Positions 17,418 through 25,580 of a stretch of DNA of 64,000 bases are shown piece after piece. Both the position numbers and the translations under genes were made by a program. The stretch is from UBA583 sp964429995 (GTDB taxonomy: Archaea; Nanobdellota; Nanobdellia; Woesearchaeales; UBA583). The DNA lies in NCBI GenBank assembly GCA_964429995.1, contig CAYSDY010000001.1, positions 124,001-188,000 of the forward strand. The letters run 5' to 3'. Within the stretch, counting starts at the first letter, position 1, and every line of letters starts with the position of its first letter. The notes beneath the pieces were generated by a model. It had not been told where the DNA came from. It saw only the letters and a program-made list of their open reading frames with translations, and ran no database searches.

Positions 17418-17619
17418 ATAGAGAATTTTGAAAAACCAAAAAATTCTAAGAAGAGTGTTAGCAAAAATCCATTATAAGCAAGAATTGAACATATTAAAGG
17501 GAATGACCAAAAATCGCAGTAAAAAAAATTGTGTGATAAATATCCCATCATTTATGATGGAGATAACTCAAATTTTGTGATTTTTGGTTTATAGGCTTTG
17601 TACAATCCTCTATTATTTA
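17418..17619 (+). repeat. Dispersed hairpin element, copy R2
   Basis: Full-length copy with left tip TATAGAGAATTTT and right tip CAATCCTCTATTATT. The right arm reads TGTGATTTTT, replacing a C-G pair of other copies by a wobble. The apex CCATCA/TGATGG differs from other copies yet still pairs. Its right tip ends 46 bp from the 3' end of the FGE-type pilin gene. Confidence 0.85.
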
Positions 17620-17665
17620 GTTTATATTTGTAAAAAATCAATGATTAATATAATAATAAATATTG

Positions 17666-19132
17666 TCATTGTAAATTATATGAGCAACGAAAGCCTATAA
17701 AATTATCAATGTAAGAAGGAGCAGTAGTTAATGACAATGAAAAAATACCAGAAGCAGATGCAGAACTCAAACGACCACCAGAAAGGAAAGAATGGATTGT
17801 TCCGCTTGGGTATGCACTGTCAATATCATTATGAACCTGTCCTATTCCATTAGATGATGTTAGTGATGTATTAAATGGTTTTAAATGGTTGTAAGATGAA
17901 CTTATAGATACCCATTCATACCAATTGCTTGTAACTTGACCTAATGAACTTTCTGCATCATTATTATAAACATCGTTGTTTATTTCCCATACATTACCAC
18001 CTAAATCCCATATAATTTCTCCATTATACAATTTTAAAGTTCTTCTTTGTTCTGATGTCTCACCATCTCCTGTTCCGATGTAACCATCATTTGTATCTGA
18101 AACAGATAAAATATAATTTGGGGAACTATCACTATGTCCTCTATACATACTTCCTGAATATATTGTGCCACTATCCCAATTGTATGTACTGTTCTCTGCT
18201 TCTCGTGCAGATGTTACCCATTCAGCACGAGTTATTAATTTATAACCTATACCTAAAGATGCACACAAAGAAATTGCATCTGGTTGAGTAACATGTGTTA
18301 TTGGTTCAGGTGTTGGATGTGATCTTATACTTAAATCACCCCCTGCATTATCATACCGCCAACCTTTATATGTTGTATTCTGTGTTTTGCTTGCTGTATT
18401 TACAAATTTTGCCTCATATTTCATAACATAAAAATCATTGTTAACATCTAAATCTTCATTTGCAAATACGAGCACCCATTCTCCACCTTGCATTGGTGCT
18501 AAGCTATCATTACATGTTGCATAACTGTAGTTATCTGAACCATCCAATGTCCCATCATTACATGTTCTTGCTTGTGAAATAGCAGAGCATCCTGCTAAGT
18601 TATTGTATGGTTTGTCATAAAGATAAAATGTATGTGATGAACCATTATCAATAGTTGTACCATTTAAAGAACAGCTCAGACCAACTACTGCTGGCAAACC
18701 ACCACTACCTGTTTCTGTAATGTTAACATGTTTTACATAAATCTTTTTTTCAATCAAGCCCTTATCTGTTATAACTACAACATTTAGAGTACTAACATTC
18801 AAATTTGAGATACAGTCTGTTATGTTGATTTCTAATATTCCTTTAGAATAATTTGTTTCACTATCAAAACAACCGTACCCATTTATTTTTATATCTTATA
18901 TAGTTAAGTTCTCATAATCATTTTTTATATACAAACTATTACCAACAATTGTTTCTATTTGACTTGTTCTAACATCATTTGCTGATGAACTTTCAACCCC
19001 ACTTAAAATGTTTGTTGAATATGTTCCAAACCAATTCTGAAAACCAACTACCGCTGTAACTGCAACTACTAATAGTAAAGCTGTTGCAACAATTGGTGAT
19101 ATACACTTTTTAGAATGAAAACTCGTTATCAT
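17666..19132 (-). pseudogene. Pilin-anchored FGE/C-type-lectin surface protein with one in-frame stop
   Basis: One continuous frame of 488 codons interrupted by a single TAA at 18896-18898 (codon 79). Both sides align with the array scaffold: before the stop, a class III signal (SKKCISPIVATALLLVVA) and SQIETIVGNSLYIK; after it, ILEINITDC and KKIYVKH. A Cys module follows (CSLNGTTIDNGSSHTFY, ARTCNDGTLDGS). The head is not polyglycine but an FGE/C-type-lectin-like domain: DFYVMKYEAKF, GYKLITRAEWVTSAR, IIWDLGGNVWEI, and a C-terminal LSGGRLSSASASG ending IGFRC. Such folds are common DGR target proteins. The stop replaces a scaffold Lys (AAA to TAA), so this is a recent pseudogene, a phase-variable allele, or read through; the intact downstream frame argues against old decay. 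Confidence 0.8.
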
Positions 19133-19153
19133 AACAAGTAATTAAAAAATCAT

Positions 19154-19163
19154 TATTATAAAC
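19154..19163 (-). promoter_or_regulatory. TATA-like element of the FGE-type pilin gene
   Basis: Minus-strand TTTATAATAA centred ~26 nt before the ATG at 19132, the same spacing as for the six array genes. Confidence 0.5.
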
Positions 19164-19223
19164 TTTTCTGCAGTTAATCTGTTAGAATTATATTTTTTAT
19201 ATGATATTATATTATTACAACCT

Positions 19224-19391
19224 TTATGATTCTTTCTTTAGCAAAATAAATATATTGTTTTTCTTTACATATTTGTTTTTACAGTTTGTGCATAGTAACT
19301 CTGTTTCTTCATTATTATTGTATATTAAGTCTGATTTGCAATCTGGACAACATATTATGTTTAATATGTCAAACTTTTCTTTATCTGTCAT
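19224..19391 (-). CDS. Trm112-like zinc-binding protein
   Basis: 55 residues, too short for most gene-length cut-offs. Reads MTDKEKFDILNIICCPDCK, then LLCTNCKNKY and NIFILL. This is the Trm112/UPF0434 pattern: CPxCK, a short variable segment, LxCxxCxxxY and a final hydrophobic I..LL. In eukaryotes and archaea Trm112 is the small activating partner of several methyltransferases, including Trm9- and Trm11-type tRNA enzymes. A Trm9-like methyltransferase lies at 34576-35235 and is a natural candidate partner. The start is 5 bp after the stop of the membrane protein upstream (19397), consistent with one transcript. Confidence 0.8.
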   Translation of the reverse strand: MTDKEKFDILNIICCPDCKSDLIYNNNEETELLCTNCKNKYVKKNNIFILLKKES

Positions 19392-19396
19392 TTTTA

Positions 19397-20050
19397 TTAT
19401 TCCTCAACAACTAAATTATACATCATCTTATCTAAAAGATTAACCATTACAGATGCATTATTTTCTGATAAAAATTCTATACATCCATTACTTGTATTAT
19501 AATATATCCCTGTTTTTTCTGAATATGGATTAAAGATTATTATTTTATCTGTTAGTGTTGAATTATCACATGTAAGTTCTGGATATTTAATAAAACTTTC
19601 ATTATAAAAGCTAAAAGTATAAACTGTTTTAAGAAAACTTACAAGTTTTGTTGAAGCTTTTGCAATTTCTCCATTATCTGTACCATTATAATCCATGAAA
19701 ACCAATGTATAACTTACAGTATTCAACATATCATATTTGCTGGGTTCAACTATGTAATTATCATTTTTTATATCCTGTAGTGGTTTTTCAAAATATATAT
19801 TGTATGTTATGTTTCCAACTTTGTATGGATACATGTAAAGAACATTGTCACCAATACTTGAATTAGAGTTTGTTGATATTTCGTATATATAATATATCCC
19901 ATAAAATACAAAAAAAATTCCTACAAATATTAGTATTACAATTAAATAATGATACCAACTTGGTTCATCATCTTCATCAGTAGATTGTATTTTTTCATCA
20001 GACTTTGCAACTTCTAAATCTTCTTTTATTTTATCTTTTGATTCTTTCAT
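19397..20050 (-). CDS. Single-pass membrane protein of unknown function
   Basis: 217 residues from Met at 20050. A longer frame starts at 20137, but a TATA-like ATTTTATATATG sits ~27 nt before 20050. The N-terminal ~35 residues are highly charged (KESKDKIKEDLEVAK..TDEDDEP). One membrane helix follows (YLIVILIFVGIFFVFYGIYY), then ~150 residues outside, with N-glycosylation-type sites and two Cys (ELTCDN, SNGCIEF). Its C-terminal layout (IIIF..., a Cys, then an acidic/Asn stretch) resembles the protein at 40900-41439. Sits between OapB-like and Trm112-like genes. No family recognised. Confidence 0.75.
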   Translation of the reverse strand: MKESKDKIKEDLEVAKSDEKIQSTDEDDEPSWYHYLIVILIFVGIFFVFYGIYYIYEISTNSNSSIGDNVLYMYPYKVGNITYNIYFEKPLQDIKNDNYIVEPSKYDMLNTVSYTLVFMDYNGTDNGEIAKASTKLVSFLKTVYTFSFYNESFIKYPELTCDNSTLTDKIIIFNPYSEKTGIYYNTSNGCIEFLSENNASVMVNLLDKMMYNLVVEE

Positions 20051-20133
20051 ATTTATTTGAAAGATATCAACATATATAAAATTATTGAAAACATGATATT
20101 TGTTTTTGATAAAATTAGAGATTTTAAACGTTA

Positions 20134-20490
20134 TCAATTAAAAAGAATCTCTAACTTTTTAGGATCCATCTTTATTTCTTTTACTATTTTACTTGGTCCA
20201 ACAACTGTTATACCAAACCTGTTTTTTGCAAGCATCTTTAATATTGAAGTGGCTAGCTTTTCAAAAATTCCACTTGATGAATTAGAATCAAGAAAGGCAA
20301 CTTCTATACCAGTAAATTTGCCTGAAATACTTTCTAATGCTGAAGAAATAAGAATGGTTTCCTCTTCGGGCAAAAGCCTACCCTCAATCATAACTATATC
20401 TTTTTTTTTAACTATATCTAAAATCTTTTCTACTTTTTCTTTTGAATTTAGATTTTTTAATAAATCATAAGATAATACCTGCACTCCCAT
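20134..20490 (-). CDS. OapB/DUF2073-like protein
   Basis: 118 residues from Met at 20490; a Met at 20520 would add ten residues overlapping the GTPase, but family members start close to VQV-type sequence as here (MGVQVLSYDLLKNL). Features: KEKVEKILDIVKKKDIVMIE, RLLPEEETILI, KFTGIEV and a C-terminal ITVVGPSKIVKEIK. As I recall, archaeal DUF2073 proteins are encoded next to an Era-like GTPase, the pair called OapB/OapA beside haloarchaeal replication origins. Here the ATG lies one base after the GTPase stop, reproducing that pairing. Molecular role unknown. Confidence 0.75.
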   Translation of the reverse strand: MGVQVLSYDLLKNLNSKEKVEKILDIVKKKDIVMIEGRLLPEEETILISSALESISGKFTGIEVAFLDSNSSSGIFEKLATSILKMLAKNRFGITVVGPSKIVKEIKMDPKKLEILFN

Positions 20491-20491
20491 T

Positions 20492-21130
20492 TTAGTAAAA
20501 CTCCTCAAATATTGTTTCATACAGGCTGTCTATTCCATAACCTGTTTTTGCAGATAAGAAAACTATAGGATATTCTGGGAACACCAACTTTACCTTTTCT
20601 ATGTTTGCATTCTTTAAATCTGCTTTATTTGCTGCAATTATAAGTTTTTTCTTTTTAGCAACAAGATTACCAATCAAAGTTATGTTGACCTGATTATATG
20701 GATTTTCTGTTGAATCTAAAACAACTATAACAGCATCAACTCCTTCTAACCATTTTATACTTTCAATAACTCCTTGTGTTGCCTCTTTTGCACGTTGCTT
20801 AGCATCATCTTTGCTTAAACCTTTTTTGACAAAATCTTCAAAATCTATTTTTGTTGCAATACCTGGTGTATCTATAAGATTAAACTCTAATTCCTTCTTT
20901 TTGTATTTTAAATTTAACTTTGATACTTGCTGAATCTGTCTTGTTTCGTGCTCTATTGGAGAAGTTGCAAACTTTTCAGTAACATTTTCGCCCAATATAT
21001 CTTCTATTATTTTGTTTGCCAATGTTGACTTCCCTGCATTTGGAGGCCCATAAAGACCTAAACTGATTTTTTTTTTCTTTTTGAACATTGAAAAGAAATG
21101 CCCAAAAAATGATGAAAACAATTTAACCAT
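20492..21130 (-). CDS. Era-like GTPase (OapA-like)
   Basis: 212 residues. G1 GPPNAGKST (~residues 28-36), a switch region with a SPIEHETRQIQQ segment, G3 DTPG near residue 87, G4 NKAD near residue 167, G5 SAK near residue 193. A basic KKKKK run precedes the G domain, and the true start might be the Met at residue 15. There is no KH domain, so it is not Era itself. It pairs with the downstream DUF2073 gene, an arrangement conserved in archaea. Function uncertain; a role near replication or ribosome assembly has been suggested only from gene context. Confidence 0.8.
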   Translation of the reverse strand: MVKLFSSFFGHFFSMFKKKKKISLGLYGPPNAGKSTLANKIIEDILGENVTEKFATSPIEHETRQIQQVSKLNLKYKKKELEFNLIDTPGIATKIDFEDFVKKGLSKDDAKQRAKEATQGVIESIKWLEGVDAVIVVLDSTENPYNQVNITLIGNLVAKKKKLIIAANKADLKNANIEKVKLVFPEYPIVFLSAKTGYGIDSLYETIFEEFY

Positions 21131-21275
21131 AAGAGAAATATAGATTAATTGTTTTTAAAGATTTGTTTTTATTATCAATGAAAATTATGTTAATATTAAT
21201 ATAAAATAGTATTTAATATCATAAAAATCTGTAATTAGTATTGTTAGGAAATATATTTTAAAATTTGCAAAATTT

Positions 21276-21527
21276 CTAATAATTTTCTATAAGAAATTCT
21301 AACTCTGATAAAACATTCATTATCTCGTTTCTAGAGTATGAATCTAAATTTGGAAGATTTGATACATATTCTAACTGGTCTTGCACTTTTAAAAGATATT
21401 CAAGACTATCTTTAAAATTTTTTAACATATCTATTGCCACTAACAAGTCAGTTTTAGGCTTGTTTGGCATATCTGGAGTCAATTGCTCCAAAACTTCTAT
21501 AAAAAACTCTATCATATCCTTATCCAT
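21276..21527 (-). CDS. UPF0147 family protein
   Basis: 83 residues, predicted helical. The C-terminal SNLPNLDSYSRNEIMNVLSELE matches the UPF0147 pattern (DPNMP..R..I..v.s.LE), and the first half fits its IxEVLEQLxxD repeat. A small archaeal family of unknown function, usually found among ribosomal and RNA-processing genes, as here. Starts 17 bp after pcc1 on the same strand; likely the last gene of the L37Ae-RpoP-Pcc1 transcript. Confidence 0.7.
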   Translation of the reverse strand: MDKDMIEFFIEVLEQLTPDMPNKPKTDLLVAIDMLKNFKDSLEYLLKVQDQLEYVSNLPNLDSYSRNEIMNVLSELEFLIENY

Positions 21528-21544
21528 TTTAAATATTTTTATGT

Positions 21545-21778
21545 TTAAACATCTATTGTCTTTTTTATTATTTCTAATGTATTGATTAAAGCATTTGTTG
21601 CAATTTTTAAGTCAAGAAATGTTTCACAAATTATATTAACCTTTATGTTATTATCTTTTCTTAAAAATTTTATATCTATCTTTTTTGATTTAAAGTCAAA
21701 ATCTTCTTCAATTAAAAGATTATAGAATAATTCATTGTATTCATCAAAATCTAAATCTAAATCTGAAATAAATTTCAT
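21545..21778 (-). CDS. KEOPS complex subunit Pcc1-like
   Basis: 77 residues with alternating strands and a C-terminal helix: KIDIKFLRKDNNIKVNIIC, then TFLDLKIATNALINTLEII. This fits the Pcc1/CTAG pattern of a beta sheet followed by a helix with ..D..a.r..LN..l. Pcc1 dimerises the KEOPS complex that makes t6A in ANN-decoding tRNAs. Sequence support alone is moderate; the position directly after rpoP (ATG overlaps the rpoP TGA as ATGA), a classic archaeal order, raises confidence. Confidence 0.65.
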   Translation of the reverse strand: MKFISDLDLDFDEYNELFYNLLIEEDFDFKSKKIDIKFLRKDNNIKVNIICETFLDLKIATNALINTLEIIKKTIDV

Positions 21779-21915
21779 CTGGCTTTAATAGGATCTAATA
21801 TTCTATCTTGTTTTTTCTCTAAAGCTTTTGAACTACAGTACGGACATCTTATCTTTCTTTCGACTAAAACGCTTTTTACTGATTTTCCACAAACACAACA
21901 AACGTATTCTACCAT
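21775..21915 (-). CDS. rpoP: DNA-directed RNA polymerase subunit P (Rpb12-like)
   Basis: 46 residues; a small gene easily missed by length filters. Contains the zinc ribbon YVCCVCGK and IRCPYCSSKALEKK, the RpoP/Rpb12 pattern (CxxC, 14 residues, CPYC, a basic tail). The subunit helps join Rpo3 and Rpo2 in RNA polymerase assembly. It starts 5 bp after the L37Ae gene, and its TGA overlaps the pcc1 ATG, giving a tight translationally linked operon. Confidence 0.9.
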   Translation of the reverse strand: MVEYVCCVCGKSVKSVLVERKIRCPYCSSKALEKKQDRILDPIKAR

Positions 21916-21920
21916 TTTTA

Positions 21921-22136
21921 TCAGTATGGTTTGTATGCCTTACCTACAAAAACCTTTTCACAGGCACTGCATTTCCATATTCCATAAGCCTGCCTTCTTA
22001 CTTTTCCTTCTTTTAAACAGAAAGGACACTTGTGTTTTGCACGAGACATTCTTTCTATTTCATTCACCTTTTTTCTTAGTATGTTTCCGCCTCTTGTTCC
22101 AAACCTTCCGGCAGAACCCTGTTTTTTTGTAGCCAT
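21921..22136 (-). CDS. rpl37ae: 50S ribosomal protein L37Ae (eL43)
   Basis: 71 residues. Basic N-terminus (GSAGRFGTRGGNILRKKV) followed by the zinc finger HKCPFCLKEGKVRRQAYGIW then KCSACEKVFVG. Length and spacing match archaeal L37Ae, a zinc-ribbon protein of the large subunit shared with eukaryotes. First gene of the rpl37ae-rpoP-pcc1-UPF0147 cluster. Confidence 0.95.
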   Translation of the reverse strand: MATKKQGSAGRFGTRGGNILRKKVNEIERMSRAKHKCPFCLKEGKVRRQAYGIWKCSACEKVFVGKAYKPY

Positions 22137-22178
22137 TTTATGTCTTTAAATATTTTATGTGTATATATTTAAACTAAT

Positions 22179-22316
22179 TTATTTCATTTTATAAATATTT
22201 GCTGATTTAGGTAATAATTCAAAACCATACATTCTGCAATCTTTTGTCATTATTAGTATTTTTTTATTTATCTTTTGAGATAATAGTTTATAATTTGATA
22301 CAATAATGATAAGCAA
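22179..22316 (-). CDS. Possible tiny ORF or gene remnant
   Basis: A 45-codon frame from a TTG (or 23 codons from an internal ATG at 22250) to TAA in the gap between rnp4 and rpl37ae. The translation has a coherent hydrophobic pattern (LLIIIVSN, KKILIMTKDCRMYGFELLP) rather than the poor composition of typical spacers. It could be the degraded end of a nuclease-like or PIN-like gene, or chance. No ribosome-binding site was seen. Confidence 0.2.
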   Translation of the reverse strand: MLIIIVSNYKLLSQKINKKILIMTKDCRMYGFELLPKSANIYKMK

Positions 22317-22335
22317 TAATCTTTAAATATTTATC

Positions 22336-22638
22336 TTATTTGTATCTAAATCTTCTTACAAATCCGCAAACCTGACAAATATGTTCTATTGAATTATTGT
22401 CTTTATTTATCCTAATATTTCTGGTATTAGCATTTAAAACTGTATTGCATTGCTTACAAAACAATAGTTTTTCTTCTCTTTTTAACCTGATATTAAACGC
22501 CTGAGATATTTTTTTTATTTCAGAAATATATTTTTGTTCATATGATTTGAAAAAATTTTGAGTTATAATGTTTTTAAAAAAAGTAATATTTTGTAGAGCT
22601 AGATCATTCATAATAGTTTTTGTTGCTTTTTTTTTCAT
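22336..22638 (-). CDS. rnp4: RNase P protein component 4 (Rpp21/Rpr2)
   Basis: 100 residues from the ATG at 22638; a TTG nine bases upstream is less likely. A helical N-terminal half (KKISQAFNIRLKREEKLLF) leads into the zinc ribbon LFCKQCNTVL and HICQVCGFVRRFRYK, the Rpp21/Rpr2 pattern with two CxxC pairs. A protein subunit of the archaeal RNase P ribonucleoprotein, which trims tRNA 5' leaders; it partners Rpp29. Its sister subunit Pop5 is at 42693-43073. Confidence 0.85.
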   Translation of the reverse strand: MKKKATKTIMNDLALQNITFFKNIITQNFFKSYEQKYISEIKKISQAFNIRLKREEKLLFCKQCNTVLNANTRNIRINKDNNSIEHICQVCGFVRRFRYK

Positions 22639-22678
22639 AAGATACAAAGAATAAATAAATAATCATTTAAAATTATTT

Positions 22679-24508
22679 TTATTTTTCATTTGATTCAGCA
22701 TCAACAACTTTATCATCGTTATCCTGCTTTTCAGTATTATTCCCTTTTGACTGACTATCTTGTGCCTGTTTTTGATACATTTTGGCAAATACTTCCTGAG
22801 CTGATTTGTTTATTTCATCCATAAGTGATTTAATCTTATCAACATTTCTATTTTCTTCTTTTAATAATGAATCCAACTCATTTATTTTGGTCATTATATC
22901 ACTTACTTCTTTTTGATCTACCTTATCTTTGTTTTCATCAAATGTTTTTTTTGTTTGATATACAAGTTGTTCCGCTTGGTTTATTGTTTCAATCTCTTCT
23001 TTCTTTTTTTTATCTTCCTGTGCAAATTTTTCTGCCTCATCCTGCATTTTTTTTATCTCAGAATCTGAAAGATTGGATGATGCAACTATCTTTATTGATT
23101 GTTCTTTATTTGTTGCAAGATCTTTTGCTGAAACGTTAACTATTCCATTAGCATCAATATCAAAAGTAACCTCTATTTGTGGGACTCCTCTTTGTGCTGG
23201 AGGAATACCATTTAAATCAAACTGACCTAATACTTTATTATCATTAAACATGGCACGCTCTCCCTGACCAATTCTTATTGTTACAGATGGCTGATTGTCC
23301 TGAGCGGTTGAAAAAACTTGTGATTTTTTTGTTGGAATTGTTGTGTTTTTTTCAATCAGTTTTGTAAAAACTCCTCCTAATGTTTCAATACCTAAAGATA
23401 GAGGTGTTACATCAAGCAACAATACATCTTTTACTTCTCCAGCAAGAACTCCTGCCTGAATTGCAGCACCCATTGCAACAGCTTCATCTGGATTTACAGA
23501 TTTATCAGGATCTTTGCCTAATATACTTTTTACAAGATTCTGAACAGCTATAATTCTTGTTGAACCACCGACAAGAATTACTTTGTTTATATCACTTGAT
23601 GTCATGTTTGCATCTTTTAATGCTTGTTCTGTTGGTCTTTTTAGTCTTTCTAATATTGGTGATATAAGACTTTCAAACTTTGCTCTTGATATCTTTATAT
23701 CAAGATGTTTAGGACCATTAGCATCTGCTGTTATGAATGGCTCTGATATTTGAGATTCAAGTTTGGATGAAAGTTCTATCTTTGCCTTTTCACAAGCACT
23801 TTTTAGTCTTTGTTCTGATTGAGGATCATTTCTTAGATCTATTCCATGTTCAGATTTAAATGTGTCTGCAACATAATCTATCAATATCTTGTCTACATCA
23901 TCTCCACCTAAATGATTATCTCCTGCAGTTGCCTTTACCTCAAATACTCCATCATCAAGTTCAAGTATTGAAACATCAAATGTTCCACCACCAAAATCAA
24001 AAACAAGTACTGTATGAGCTTCGCTTTTATTAAGCCCATAAGCTAATGCTGCTGCTGTTGGCTCATTTATTATTCTTTCAACTTCAAATCCAGCTATTTT
24101 TCCTGCATCTTTTGTTGCCTGTCTTTGTGCATCTGTAAAATATGCAGGAACTGTTATTACTGCCTTTTTTATACTTTCTCCTAAATAAGCTTCAGCATCG
24201 CTTTTTAATTTTGAAAGTATGATTGATGATATTTCTTGTGGAGTATATTCTTTGCCATGAATATTTACTTTATAATCCTCACCCATATGTGTTTTTATAC
24301 TTCTTATTGTTTCTTTAGGCTTTACGATTGCCTGTTTTTTGGCATTTTCACCAACAATTCTTTCATTGGATGAATTTATGTGAACAACAGATGGTGTTGT
24401 TCTATAACCTTCTGAATTAGGAATTACAATAGCATTCCCATTCTCTATTATTGAAACACAACTGTTTGTTGTTCCTAAGTCAATACCTAAAATTTTTTCC
24501 TTTGCCAT
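22679..24508 (-). CDS. dnaK: Chaperone protein DnaK (Hsp70)
   Basis: 609 residues, full length. ATPase domain signatures: GIDLGTTNSCVSI at the start, VFDFGGGTFDVSIL near residue 170, VILVGGSTRI near residue 310. The substrate domain is intact (LLLDVTPLSLGIETLGG), with a charged C-terminal lid. The N-terminal lobe lacks the ~23-residue insertion of proteobacterial DnaK, as in Gram-positive and archaeal versions. dnaJ and grpE are not adjacent, although both partners are normally needed. The upstream gene is a membrane-bound HTH protein read in the same direction. DnaK in archaea is generally regarded as acquired from bacteria. Confidence 0.97.
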   Translation of the reverse strand: MAKEKILGIDLGTTNSCVSIIENGNAIVIPNSEGYRTTPSVVHINSSNERIVGENAKKQAIVKPKETIRSIKTHMGEDYKVNIHGKEYTPQEISSIILSKLKSDAEAYLGESIKKAVITVPAYFTDAQRQATKDAGKIAGFEVERIINEPTAAALAYGLNKSEAHTVLVFDFGGGTFDVSILELDDGVFEVKATAGDNHLGGDDVDKILIDYVADTFKSEHGIDLRNDPQSEQRLKSACEKAKIELSSKLESQISEPFITADANGPKHLDIKISRAKFESLISPILERLKRPTEQALKDANMTSSDINKVILVGGSTRIIAVQNLVKSILGKDPDKSVNPDEAVAMGAAIQAGVLAGEVKDVLLLDVTPLSLGIETLGGVFTKLIEKNTTIPTKKSQVFSTAQDNQPSVTIRIGQGERAMFNDNKVLGQFDLNGIPPAQRGVPQIEVTFDIDANGIVNVSAKDLATNKEQSIKIVASSNLSDSEIKKMQDEAEKFAQEDKKKKEEIETINQAEQLVYQTKKTFDENKDKVDQKEVSDIMTKINELDSLLKEENRNVDKIKSLMDEINKSAQEVFAKMYQKQAQDSQSKGNNTEKQDNDDKVVDAESNEK

Positions 24509-24643
24509 TTTTCTTAATTTTTATAGTTTTTTAAGTTTTTGATAAAAATAATAAAAAAACTTTATTTATAAAATTATCTTTTTTTTAAACAATTTAATAA
24601 AAAAATATATGTTTTTTAGGATTTGTTAAACAATAGGGTAAAA

Positions 24644-25279
24644 TTATTTTTTAAGTATTTTTATTTTTATAAATTTAAATATGTAATTCACAAAAACAAA
24701 TACGAAAGCTCCTAATATAAACCAGAAAACTTTTAATTCTAAAAGATGTGTTATTTGTGCTAAGATTTGATCTAAAAATAAGGGAGTTACCGATTCTTCT
24801 GTAACACCTCTTGCCAACATTATACCTTCAGTTTGTACATCATAATTAAAAGCTGTCATTTTATACGTGTCCAGTGCAACATCATGACCCTTATCTAATA
24901 GATATATTAGATATGAAAATATTCCTATTATTATGTATACTGGAAATATCCCTTTTAATTTTTCAAAAAAACTCTTTTTTTCTGTGTTTGGAGCTATCAC
25001 TATATATTTATTTGCGATAGTATAATGTTTTACCTGTTTCCCTTTTTCTGGATAATGGTACTTGTCCCATAATATTAACTGTCCATCAAGTAACATCTTA
25101 AGATTGTAATGAACTGTTGGTAATGGAATGTTAAGTTCTTTGGATATTTGTGTTTCTGTTGCCTGATTTTCTGCTAAAAAATTAAGAATTTTTTTACATG
25201 AATCATTGGTTAAGATATGTGCTATTTTTTGTGCTTTTTCATCCTCTAAAGACAAAAGCAAGAAATTTTTTCCCTTCAT
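24644..25279 (-). CDS. Membrane-anchored winged-helix (ArsR-like) regulator
   Basis: 211 residues from ATG 25279; a TTG at 25291 is an alternative. Residues ~10-90 form a winged helix: ILTNDSCKKILNFLAE, then ATETQISKELNIPLPTVHYN as the recognition region and a YHYPEKGKQVKHYTI wing. Two membrane helices follow (FPVYIIIGIFSYLIYLL and FWFILGAFVFVFVNYI) with ~45 residues outside between them. This layout of an N-terminal HTH on a membrane protein is common in archaea and could sense envelope state. It lies directly upstream of dnaK, hinting at stress control, but no operator was identified. Confidence 0.75.
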   Translation of the reverse strand: MKGKNFLLLSLEDEKAQKIAHILTNDSCKKILNFLAENQATETQISKELNIPLPTVHYNLKMLLDGQLILWDKYHYPEKGKQVKHYTIANKYIVIAPNTEKKSFFEKLKGIFPVYIIIGIFSYLIYLLDKGHDVALDTYKMTAFNYDVQTEGIMLARGVTEESVTPLFLDQILAQITHLLELKVFWFILGAFVFVFVNYIFKFIKIKILKK

Positions 25280-25580
25280 AAACTTTAACAAGATGCTATT
25301 TATTAAAAATGTTATCTAAACTTTTAACTGAATAAAAGTTATTTGAGCTTGTAAATAATACAAAAATTTAATAAAAAACTATTAAAAAACACATAGTTTA
25401 AGAAGTAATATGTTAACTCTTACAATATGGATGTTTTACAACGCTATCTTATAGATAATCTTACTATAAACAAGGTTTTTTTTAAATTAACTTATTTTAA
25501 CATATACTTGAAAAAAAATTATTGTGAAAAATACCTTTAAAATATAAAAATTTTTAAAAGATATACTTGCTCTTATATTG
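25280..25580. other. 300-bp divergent intergenic region, no gene found
   Basis: AT-rich region between the HTH regulator and the DUF445 gene. It must contain both promoters; several TATA-like AT runs are present, none clearly best. No RNA gene, repeat copy or credible frame was seen. Confidence 0.5.

Noticed and set aside
18803..18895. Two separate genes (78 and 378 residues) in place of one interrupted gene
   Set aside because: The frame is the same on both sides of the TAA and the intervening 31 codons align with the array scaffold, so it is one gene with one stop.
18896..18898. Stop-codon reassignment of TAA
   Set aside because: TAA ends many intact genes in the window (for example tldD-region and array genes), so a general reassignment is not supported.
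20051..20137. 29-residue N-terminal extension of the membrane protein at 19397
   Set aside because: Overlaps the end of the OapB-like gene and contains the TATA-like element for the shorter start.
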